NCBI RefSeq assembly: GCF_018691265.1
Contig: NW_024881282.1
Coordinates: forward strand, 50,413,122-50,477,121
Length of the DNA: 64,000 nt
Direction: 5' to 3'
Source of the DNA: Tyto alba
Taxonomy: Eukaryota > Chordata > Aves > Strigiformes > Tytonidae
Shown: one piece after another, positions 14,659 to 23,900 of the stretch
Layout: the number at the start of each line of letters is the position of its first letter
Numbering within the stretch: the first letter of the stretch is position 1
The notes under the pieces: model-generated
Database searches by the model: none
Told to the model about the DNA's origin: nothing
The model's input: the letters and a program-made list of their open reading frames with translations, nothing else
Translations under genes and position numbers: made by a program

Positions 14659-15118
14659 CAACTTTAAAAGCCCAAACTTAAAACAAGGTAGTACCACAGG
14701 CTGTTTTTCAGTCAGATATGCCTACTGTGTGAGAATAGAACAGACTAGAGAAGATGGACTTCTTTTCTGGAAAGAGATTTAATGTGAGCACACAGTCTTA
14801 ATCTCCTGCTTTGGTCTGAATTAAAAATTGTCACAGCGCAAAAAGGCATTTCTGTTTTTCTGGGGAAAAAACAGAAAAAAAAAAAATCAACAAGGAGCAT
14901 CTGGTTGGCCACAATCAAACTCAGGGAGGCAAACATCTCTATAGCAAGCAGGCATGTTTTAAAATTTGCCATTGCTTAGTCATCTACAGACAATGAGACT
15001 TGACAGTTCTTTATGGAAGGCAGGCAGGAGCTACAACTCTGCATAATTAATTAATCCAAGGATAACAGCCTGATAAATTTGGAAAAGGGTAAGAGTAGTT
15101 GCCTGTGTGTATGAACCA

Positions 15119-15166
15119 GTCTTTTATACTGTTATACTGTCTGTCTTTTATACTGTTAAACTGCCT
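15119..15166. repeat. 24 bp tandem duplication
   Basis: Two adjacent units (15119-15142 and 15143-15166), both starting GTCTTTTATACTGTTA and differing by two bases. Low divergence points to a recent duplication. Confidence 0.85.
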
Positions 15167-17070
15167 GTATGCAGCCTTAGCCATTTAAAAGTCTGCCTGT
15201 CCAACAGTGGTGTTTTTTTACTTCAGGGTGTATGCTACTGAACAGCACAGAACTCTTGATGGGAGAAGGACATTCCCCTGCTGAAGGACCAGAGGATTTA
15301 AAATCAAAAGTGTGGACCAGATCACAATCCTACCGAGAAGCATGTTACTGGAGGTATATATCTTCAACAGCAGAAGGCCACAGCAGTGGTATTTTGATAT
15401 CATCATGCATATTTATGTTCTCTTTTTCTTCATAAAACAGTCAAACAGTGAGTTCTCTAATGTCTTTATAGCTTTAGCATTCCTCCAAACAACCAGGAAT
15501 TTAGGACATCTACTTCTTGACACAGGTTATGTACAGCTTAAGTACATCTTTATACCTTCGTTATCTTTCTGCTTATGACTTTCCAAAGCACCAGAAAACA
15601 TTGCGTCTTGTGTATACCCAAACGCCTGACCTCCTACTTTTGAAACCAGTAGCAGACTTTGTATGTGTCTTGTATCTTTATTATGTACAGCCAAAGTTTT
15701 GCTCTACTGTAAGCGGTCAGTCAGTAACACTGGCTCCTGCCTCTTAGCATCACTAATAGCATTGACTTTGAAATGTTTATGGCAAAATAAGCTAAAACTG
15801 ATCTTATTAAGATGAAATTTCAGATCTGTATTTACATGGATAATATTTAGAAAAGTCTTTTAGCTGCACATCCTCTTTCTAAACCAATGTCATTGTCATT
15901 AAACTAAGTTTTCTCCTAACACATACACAGTACTTAGATTTTATTGGTTGCACTTCATTTCTACCTTTCCGGCGTTGTCATGCCACTTCTAGTTTAGTTT
16001 CATTTACTTTCTCAGATGTGACATATGTTTTTTTATGTCCTTGGAAGTATGGTATTAACAGAGAAGTGAGTTCAGAATTATCACTTCAGTGCCCCAGACA
16101 CACAATACTGTGAAAGCATCTTCACAGTAACCATAGTAGCAAGCATGTCAACAGCATGTCAAAATATACAGATGGACAATCGCGTTCAGAAACAGACATA
16201 CCGTATGCTGGATATGGAGGATAAGCATTAAATTAACAAGCTACTGGACGTGCAACCGCAGAGCTATATGAAACCAGTAAGGAAGGAAATAAAGTAACAC
16301 TTAGCGCACCAACATTTTCAACACACAAAACCAAGAGAGGCTAAACGATGGCCCTTCTGCCAAAAAGAAGGGAAGAAAGAAAAAGTTTCCCCACAATTCT
16401 GCGTGGTTTTTTGTCAATACGAAGTTCCTCGCCGTCCCTGTCCCTACCCGCTGCAATTCAGCGCGCCCGAGACGCGGAGGAGTTCCCAAGCACGGCCCGC
16501 CGGGGCTGCCCGGTAAGGCGGGTACTTGGAGGCAAGAGGGAGAGGGGAAGGCTCCGGCGGGGTCGGGAACGGCGGCACCTGCCCGCCGCGGCGGCAGCGA
16601 GGGGCCCAGCGCTGGCCGCCTCCCTGGGAGCTCGCTTTATTTATTGCCTTCCCTCAACCCGAGGGGGAGATCTGTTAAAGATTAAATCAGCAGCAACCGC
16701 AGTTCAAAGCCCTTCCCGGGAAGCAAAGGTGAAGATAACGTCCCGGCAGATCGAATCGAGTTTCTGCTGTTGCAATCGCTTTTAATTACCGTCTAAACGG
16801 CACATCACACGGCGATCCTCCAGGCGCCGGACCGGGCACCGAGATAGCGAGATACCTATAAACGCCTTTACAACCCGCCCGCTGATTAAAAAGCGATTAG
16901 AAACTTATTTGAAGTCGGGTGTTTTCTCCAGGCAGCGGCGCGGCCACGCACTGACCCCGCGCGGCTCCTGTCACCACCGGGGGCCGGCCCGGGCCCTCCC
17001 GCGGGGCCTCCCCGCCGCTGCCGCTCGCCAGTGCCGCCCCCTCCTCGACCCTCCCGCACCGGCCGCCCCC

Positions 17071-17076
17071 ACTTAC
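17071..17076 (-). other. LGR5: Splice donor of LGR5 intron 1
   Basis: On the minus strand the exon ends TCCTACCT and the intron begins GTAAGTGGGG, a consensus U2 donor. It splits the Leu70 codon after its second base, as expected for the LRR-type phase-2 junctions of this gene family. Confidence 0.9.
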
Positions 17077-17285
17077 AGGTAGGAGGTGAAGACGCTGAGG
17101 TTGGCGGGCACGGCCGTGAGCCCCAGGTCAGAGCAGTCGGCGCGGAGGAGCATGCCCTCCTGCTCGCAGCGGCACGGCGCCGGGCAGCCCCTGGGGCGCT
17201 GCCCGCCGGCCCGCGCCCCCCGCCGCAGCCCCGGCAGGCAGAAGAGGAGGATGAGGAGGGCGCGGGCAGCGCGGGACGTCGCCAT
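17077..17285 (-). CDS. LGR5: LGR5 exon 1, coding part (R-spondin receptor, partial)
   Basis: Encodes residues 1-69 plus two bases of codon 70 of leucine-rich-repeat G-protein-coupled receptor 5, a plasma-membrane receptor for R-spondins that potentiates Wnt/beta-catenin signalling and marks epithelial stem cells. Seen: Met start, Arg-rich start then a hydrophobic core (about residues 9-20) typical of a signal peptide, then an LRR N-cap with Cys34, Cys38, Cys40 and Cys51. The stretches LLRADCSDLGL and NLSVFTSYL closely match the human LGR5 exon 1 end as I remember it; Asn62 is in an NLS glycosylation sequon. LGR4 and LGR6 fit less well. The exon ends in phase 2 at a GTAAGT donor (17076 downward), as expected for LRR exons. 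The frame reaches a stop inside the donor, so splicing is required. The start context has C at -3 and G at +4, so it is only moderate. The LRRs and the seven-helix domain are outside the window. Confidence 0.95.
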
Positions 17286-17420
17286 GAGGCCCGGGGTTTA
17301 CCTAGAGCAGCGGGGCGGCCGCTCTCATACCCTGCCGTGCGGCGGGGGCGAAAGGCGGGCGCCCGTCTGGGCTCGGGGAGCTGCTGCTGCGGCCGCCGCC
17401 GCCGCCGCGCCGCTGTCTGT
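17286..17420 (-). other. LGR5: Inferred LGR5 5' UTR
   Basis: This is the stretch between the LGR5 start codon and a transcription start placed about 30 bp downstream of the TATA-like box at 17445-17452. It is very GC-rich. On the sense strand it contains a short (GGC)5 run (about 17392-17407) followed by (CAG)3 (17381-17389). No in-frame upstream ATG lies within it. The start site is an inference from the box position, not seen directly. Confidence 0.5.
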
Positions 17421-17444
17421 GGTAGCATCTCAGCTTACACGCTG

Positions 17445-17452
17445 CTTTAAAG
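17445..17452 (-). promoter_or_regulatory. LGR5: TATA-like box of the LGR5 promoter
   Basis: The palindrome CTTTAAAG is the only AT-rich core element in an otherwise GC-rich stretch upstream of exon 1. It lies 160 bp upstream of the start codon, a plausible spacing for a TATA-type element with a UTR of about 130 nt. CpG-island promoters often start at several positions without TATA, so its use is uncertain. Confidence 0.45.
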
Positions 17453-17547
17453 CCCTGGAGCCGGCACTGCGCGCCCGCTGACGCCGCCCCAGCCTTGCCC
17501 GCCGTAGCGCGGCGGGCCCTGCCCGCGCCGCCGTACGAGCGGGCGGG

Positions 17548-17654
17548 GGCGGCCGCGGGCTCGGCGGGGGCGGCCGGGAGGCGGGAGGCGGGGGAGGCGG
17601 GGGGGGGGGGGGTCCTCCCGCCTCCCGGCCGCCCCCGCCGGGCCCGCGGCCGCC
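17548..17654. repeat. Near-perfect 41 bp inverted repeat with a G-rich 25-nt loop
   Basis: The left arm 17548-17588 is the reverse complement of the right arm 17614-17654 at 40 of 41 positions. The mismatch is T17561 against G17641, and the inner 27 bp match exactly. The loop 17589-17613 includes a run of 14 G (17599-17612). The arms are almost pure G+C, so a transcribed or single-stranded copy should fold into a very stable hairpin, and the G-run side could form a quadruplex. It begins about 95 bp upstream of the TATA-like box of LGR5. Confidence 0.9.
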
Positions 17655-17670
17655 GCTCATCGGAGCTCCC

Positions 17671-17720
17671 CTCAGGGCAGTGATGTCCGCTCAGGGCGGT
17701 GATGTCCCCTCAGGGCAGTC
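17671..17720. repeat. 19 bp tandem repeat, 2.6 copies
   Basis: Units start at 17671, 17690 and 17709; the third is cut after 12 bases. Each begins CTCAGGGC(A/G)GT and the two full units continue GATGTCC. It lies 17 bp beyond the large inverted repeat, in the upstream part of the LGR5 CpG island. Function unknown; it may carry repeated protein-binding sites. Confidence 0.85.
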
Positions 17721-17810
17721 ACCGCGCGCGGTGGACGCTTCTGGAAGGCGACGAGGGACGGGGCGGTTGGGCAGCGCGTGCGGCGATGTCGCGTGGCAGA
17801 ACCTTCTTTA

Positions 17811-17824
17811 CCCCCCCCCCCCCC
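17811..17824. repeat. C14 homopolymer run
   Basis: An uninterrupted run of 14 C, followed within a few bases by CCCC and then a C7 run (17837-17843). With the G14 run 200 bp away, this makes the LGR5 upstream region rich in potential quadruplex or i-motif sequence and prone to sequencing error. Confidence 0.9.
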
Positions 17825-18080
17825 TTCCCCAAAACGCCCCCCCAAATTTCATTTGAAATCAGAGCGTCGGTTTGGAGGGGGGTGGGGTGGGCGGGAAGGG
17901 GGGACACGACGGTTGGGGAGGCAGGATTATGGTCCTGAGGCAGTGGGGTCAGTGGGGGGGTGTTGACCCTGGGGTGGTGGGACAAAGGTTTGGGTGCTTC
18001 TCAGGGCGGGAACGGAGGTCTAACCCCGGCCTTAATTACGGTCAGGAAAAGCTGCTCGTCGGGGCGCGGTCCCAGCTGCA

Positions 18081-20768
18081 GGCTGAGCAGTGTGGTCCCA
18101 GACAAGCGATGGGGATCCACTCACTCCTCTCGCTCCCACTTAAATCACAGGCTTGCCGACAGGCAGCAGTTTTCTAAGGGAGCCCGGCTGCCAAGGGAAA
18201 CTGACTTTGCAGCAAGGCTGCTGTGACAGCTCTTGAGATGACCCTCACCCAGCTGCTTCTCCATGGTTTCCCAAGCTCCTCAGGTTGTGTGGAAAGTGGC
18301 CTTTGTGCTACTCTTCTGTGACTGAGTATGACGAAACCATTGGTGAGGGAAAGGTGAGGATGGCAGTTTTCTTAAATCTTTTTTTCCCTCCAAATAAGTT
18401 TTAAGTGCGGACAAAGTTGACTACAGGCACCAGACTTGAGATGAGCTACTGGTTTAATAAGACAGTCCCAGCCCAATTCCTGTTTAGACTGGTGACTGAA
18501 TTGTTGGTCAGGCTCCTCGGTATGCATTGGAGACCATTAGTTAAAGGTTTTTTTGCTACACTGTCTTCGAATCTACAATTAAGTCTGAAATACGAGCCTA
18601 ATGAAAAGGCCAGCAAAATACATGCTTTTATATTCTACCCAGTTTATAATCCCTGTTCTCACCTCTGGACCATTATTTGATGTAATCTGAGCTGCAGAAG
18701 GATCTTGTACTAGAGCTCAAGTGCTTTATTTAAAAATAATAAAGGGATCTGCTGACTGTCTGGTTAGACAAACCAGAATGTTTTGTAAATCTAGGCCTAT
18801 GGGGCTGCTGGGAAGCTTTTCCCCAGCGTCACCTTGTCCCAAACTAATCAAAACAGTGGTTAAAAACGTAGATTGTCCAGAAGAAAGGAAAAAAAAAATT
18901 GCAGGAAGAGTTTTCATTATGAACCATAATACCTGACCAGGAGACCTGTTCCCCCCAAACCTCTAGCTGTTTCTCTACCCATGTTCAGTATCACTGTGAA
19001 GAAGCAATATTTTTGCTACTGAATGTCATGGTTTTTGGAAGTTGTGCACTGTGATGAATAGGTACATGATAATGTTTTGATAAATTGTGAATATCTTACT
19101 TTCTTCTAGGGTGAAATAGTTTCTGTTAGGCATCTGTACTGTGTGATACTGCAGTCCTTAACATGCACTGCCAAAAGACATCAGAATAGTTATAGTTAGC
19201 AAATAAGTAAATATTTTTTATAACTGTAGTGAAATAGTATTTATATAACCTGAGGCTATGTTACACATATTCTGTTTGTTCTAGAAAGCAAAGTGTATAC
19301 TGTTTGTTCATTTTCTGTTGAGGATTTATCAGCTTGCATAAGATATCTGAAGTTAGACATAGATTAATTAGTAGTGAGGGTTTAACTGTAAAAGACCTCC
19401 TTTGAATGTTGTTTGTTTTGCATGAATACATTTGTTCAGCTAGTGACTTTGAAATATTTAATGTGCTTCTATTCAATTTTACTTTAAGATTTTTTGAAAG
19501 AAAAGGAGCTTGAAGATTAAAAGAAGGATTTGATAGGAATAGATATGGTTAATCCCTACCTTTGTACATTTAAATTAGGCTGTACAGTTATTTCCTTTTT
19601 ATGTTTCTCATAGGCCTCTGGTTTTCCATAAAGGGAAAAGGAAAAAACATCTGTCGGTTTGGTAACATCTCTGGGAGGTGCTGTTACTGTTCCAAAAAGC
19701 CATTGGGACAGTAAGATTTCCTGCAGGTTCTGACATCTCAGCATAATTTCCTGGTCACTTGGAGTGACATCCATGGTACAGCCATCAGTGGTCTTCGGCT
19801 TTCATCAAGATAGTAAACAAATCCCTTAGGGATCTCAGCAGAGTGCTCTCTTGAATCTCTTCCTGTCTTCCTGATACTCAGGCAAAAAACTCTGTCTTCT
19901 GAATGTGGTATATAATGTGATGATACTCCATCTTAAGGTTTATTAGCATAAAAGATGTTTTAATGGAATGTTACGTAAGAATAAACAAAAGGATATTGTG
20001 TGTTATATATTGTTAGCAGACAAAAAGCATACCAATTCATGTGTCAAGAAAGTGCAGCAGATAGATATATATTTAACATGCATCTTTTAGATCGTTACAG
20101 CCTGACAGATTTTAGACTTCATATGAAATCTGATTTTAAAATATAGGACTGTAAAAATAAAATTTGATATCCAAGATATTCACTGCAATTTCTCTTTTGT
20201 AAGCTTGAACTGGGTTAATTGATTTAAAAACTGTGGCTAAAGCGTTTAACAATGGAAATCTATGCTTAATCCCGAAATGATCAGTTGTCCAAGCCAAAAT
20301 GGAATTTAAAGCAGAAATGTTAACAGATCCTGCACTAGCAAAGGTAGCAGCTTGTGCTTAAATATTAAGGCAAGCCCAATACATTGCCAAAGTAAAAAGC
20401 ACAGCAGCAAAGGACAAGGTAGTTTACAGTTGAATGTAGCATGTTTTTCCCATTCCTGTCTGTGGGTGAAAGGCGGGTTCCTAGAAGGCAGTACAACTGT
20501 GTGGTTAGGCTGCGGAGAAAATAAAGTCATTGTGCAGGGTGGGATTTCTTTTTCTGTCCATTGGGAGAAGAAATTCTTCATTGGATGTGCTGAAGTGGTT
20601 ACACTGAAAGGGCTCATTAGGCAAGTGTGAAGCTCCTCCAGCCCTTAGGTTGTGCTACTGTCGAGCAGTACTGCAACTGCCCAGTGGTCTGTGCAGAAGG
20701 ATTCTTTCCTCTTTGCAGGACATTTGATTTGCTCTTTTATTCTGGCTAGCCCTGGAGAATGGTGCATG

Positions 20769-20770
<2 letters not shown>
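18081..20770. other. Proximal upstream flank of LGR5, no gene seen
   Basis: AT-rich non-coding DNA between the CpG island and the poly-T/minisatellite block. ORFs are all short (up to 103 codons) and without recognisable domains. I see no repeat family that I can name. Regulatory elements of LGR5 are expected in such a flank but cannot be recognised by eye. Confidence 0.6.
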
Positions 20771-20806
<36 letters not shown>

Positions 20807-20910
20807 CACTATATAGGGTTTTTATCACTGTATGGTTTTTATCACTATATAGGGTATAGGGTATTATTTATCACTATATAGGGTATTTATCACTATATAG
20901 GATTTTTATA
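20771..20910. repeat. T34 run followed by a minisatellite
   Basis: An unbroken run of 34 T (20771-20804) leads directly into five imperfect copies of a unit built on TTATCACTATATAGGGT. Spacing varies from about 17 to 29 bp, and one copy carries a GTATGG variant and another an extra TATAGGG. The block ends near 20910. The unit contains CTATATAG, a TATA-like palindrome. Confidence 0.9.
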
Positions 20911-23900
20911 CATACAGCAGAAGGCTCTTTATGTAATGTGTTCATTTCATTCCATATTTACCTATCAGTATACGTTCACATTCATTTGAAACATGTATCT
21001 GTCATTTTAAACATTATGATATCTGTCATATCTGGATTTTAAACAAACACATGTATGTACATCACTTTATTAAGCCATGCAATGTTCTTCAGACCAAGGC
21101 AGATAGCACCTTTTCTGTTTTTCACAGTAATAAATGCTGGTACCCGAAATGTAGAATGGTTAGGGCAGAGTCACTCCTAGAACCAGAAAGAAATACAGGA
21201 GTTTTAATTACCCTGGCTCAATTTACCTCATGGCTACAGCTTGTCAGTCACAATAATATTATGGATTATGTGACATCAACTTGTTTTTGTTCAGGTTTTC
21301 ATGCTAGTTAAGACGTACTATGTCATGAATCTTTAGAAATTGTCTTTTTATATTGATGCTTTTGTTTGGCACACTGCCACCTAGCTGCACTCTTCCCTCA
21401 ACAGTTCTGTAGTTGGTGTGATGGTAGGACCAAGATGAAACATTTAAGAAGTAAGATTTATTTGGACTGACCTGAAATATTCTTCAATAGTCAAGCTGCT
21501 GATGGGAAGAAGGGATGAAAATAGAAAAAACGCATTATTATTACTGTTACAGTTCATACAGTGACAGTTGACTTACCCACATAATTTTGAAGCAAATGCT
21601 GACATGAACATTATTTTTAGTCTGAAAATACCTGATACTAAAGTTTGCAACATTAGTGGAAAAGTCAGGATTACCAAGGCACATTTTAATAGCTAGGCAT
21701 CTGGGAAAAGAAACAAGGGAAAAATATAAATACATAGGATGCAGATTTACTGAATGTTTGTTTGGAGGGAATGAAAGCTGATCATTACAGTAATTCACTG
21801 TTTAGGAAATAAAATCCATGTGTTAGAGTGAAGATGTGGAAATAAGCTATATGAAGAGAACCTTGTATTATTTTTTTTTGTTGAGGTGGATGTGACATCA
21901 TTTAGGGAATTACAGCCAGGCTGCAAAAGCATTAAGTGGATATTTCACCAACATAGGAGCTGCATGCTTTAAACAATACAGTAATGCTTTTTAACTGGTC
22001 TGCTACCTTATCCTTGTATGTCTCAAGTAAAGCCAGAAGAAGAAAGAGGAGAACATGTAAGCTACGTCTAGAGGTATATGAAGAATGGTAAGGCATTAGA
22101 TGAGGAGTATTGTCTTTTATCAGAACAACTAATATTTGAAAACAGACAGGACCTCTCTTTTTGGTTCATTTGGTCTTTTTTCTCAAGCTCTGTCTAACTG
22201 CCCACTCAAAGCTTGTCTCACTTGTAGCCTTAGAGGATCATATCAACAGCTACGATACAGTTTTTTAAGAACTGTGCCATGTGGGAGTGTGGCAGCAAGA
22301 CGGATCAAATCGACTGTAGCCTTCCTCTAGTCTGGTGTTTATAGTGTGGTCTTAACTGAGCCTTCTGATAGTCAGTAAATCATTGCAACAGGTCTCTGAA
22401 CTGATTTGACCTGTTTTTACATGCCCAGAAGAACACGTAGTAGGTTTCAACCCAAATGTCAAGTGGGCTCAAATGTTTCTCAGAAAGAAAGGAGAGAAAA
22501 AAGGATGTGAATTTTGGAATGATATGTTGTGATGGATGGATCCTTTTGACTGCTTCCTGAACTGCACAGTCTTGGGACTCTACTTTCTCACCCCACAAAA
22601 GTAATCAATAGCTACTTGTTCCATGTAATAGCAAGTGTCAGAGCCAAACATTTAAAAGTGCATTACTGTGCATTACAGCACAGTAATAAGTCCAGAGTGT
22701 GCTTCATTCTGTGGTGCTTGTCAGTGGGACGTTGAGGAAGGTCTCCAAAATACTGTTCACTTAATGCAACAGAAGTTCAGCCCTCCCATGGAAAGTCAAT
22801 ACCTCCACATCTGTGAGGAAGTTAACTCCAGTTCATAGAGGGTTGCTTTTTTTTTTTTTTTTTAATCTTAACACTTGTAAAACATAAAACCTTTGAATAT
22901 GTGTGTGTGTGGAGATGCATGATGTGTTTTTGTGTCCTCTACGTGCTGTGGTGATCTGCATTCTTCTCTGGGTAGAGACAACAGTTGATACATACCATGT
23001 GCATGCATAAAGTCATTTCTTAATTTAGCAGCTCATATAGAAATTCTGTCCAATTCTTTCATCCTTCCTCCTCTCACTGTGTCTGTGTGGCAAACACCCT
23101 GGGGTTCCTGTGGTTTTTGAAATATATTTGCATGATACTGTATAATGAGCGATTACATTGTTTTGTAGTTGTTTGAGGGAGGTCACAATAATGGGGTTTT
23201 TTTCTTCTTTTTCTTTTTTGTGGTGGCTGTAATAGTTTTAGTCATTTTGGGATCAGCTGCCATGCAAAAGGAAGAAATGTATCTGAGAAAGAAGCACCTA
23301 ATTGTGACAAATTGTCGGAAGGTTTTAGATGTGGTGTAATACCTTGTTTTCCTGTAAATTCCTCTCTAGAAGAGGGGAGGGAGTCTGTATTTTTATTTCT
23401 GTCTCTGTGTATTTGGCTTCTGAGGTGTAAGCACAGAAAAATAAAATTTCTTTGCAGAAAGAGGAGTCGAGAATTTTTCATGAGTAAGACCAAAAGATTT
23501 CAAACATCTCTATCATCTTGATAGCAGTGCTTTTCCTATTCTTGACTAGGACTTCGGAAAATTCAAACAGGAAATACCTTATAGGACTTCATTTTTCAAG
23601 TTTTTGAAAACTATTTGTATATTGCCCAGTGCAAAATTAATCAGCAAAGAATTTTAGTACATACTTCATCAAAACAGATGTTGAAGTGTCCATGTTTCAG
23701 TGGCTCATGTGCTTCATTCTCACTTTGTACCACAGTGATAAACTGGCAGGATATGTTACCCACCTCTGTTGACTCTTTTAAGTTGATGCAGTCCCATCTG
23801 CAGTAATGCAAAATGACACAAAGGGAGGGAAGGAGCAAAATACAGGTCTGTGACCTCCAACACATACACAAAGCCTCCACCAGAGCCTGTCAGTGACACA

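Larger units (their letters stand above)
1..17076 (-). other. LGR5: LGR5 intron 1 (5' portion, continues beyond the window)
   Basis: This is the transcribed but non-coding stretch downstream of exon 1. I looked for a minus-strand 72-base LRR exon (human exon 2 encodes a segment starting DLSMNN) and found no match, so at least 17 kb of intron 1 is here. Its first 600 bases or so are GC-rich (CpG island shore). The rest is AT-rich with homopolymer runs (T19 at 728-746), three small tandem duplications, two MIR-like SINE relics and one older amniote repeat. The ORFs present (up to 180 codons, at 10478-11020 minus) show no recognisable domain. Outside the listed repeats I see nothing that I can name. 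Confidence 0.85.
16430..18080. promoter_or_regulatory. LGR5: CpG island spanning the LGR5 promoter and exon 1
   Basis: CpG dinucleotides and G+C rise abruptly from the AT-rich background near 16.43 kb, peak at 16.9-17.7 kb and fade by about 18.08 kb. The island covers the start of intron 1, exon 1, the inferred UTR, the core promoter and about 600 bp upstream. Such islands are typical of vertebrate developmental gene promoters. The many long ORFs on both strands here are a by-product of G+C-rich sequence with few stop codons. Limits were judged by eye. Confidence 0.85.

Noticed and set aside
1..17070. Search for LGR5 exon 2 on the minus strand
   Set aside because: No 72-base segment resembling the first LRR (DLSMNN-type start) with flanking splice sites was found. 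One partial likeness near 4420 does not keep the reading.
16348..18226. Numerous ORFs of 60-180 codons on both strands across the CpG island
   Set aside because: G+C-rich sequence lacks stop codons; the translations are Pro/Arg/Ala/Gly-rich low-complexity shadows. Only the LGR5 exon frame matches a known protein.
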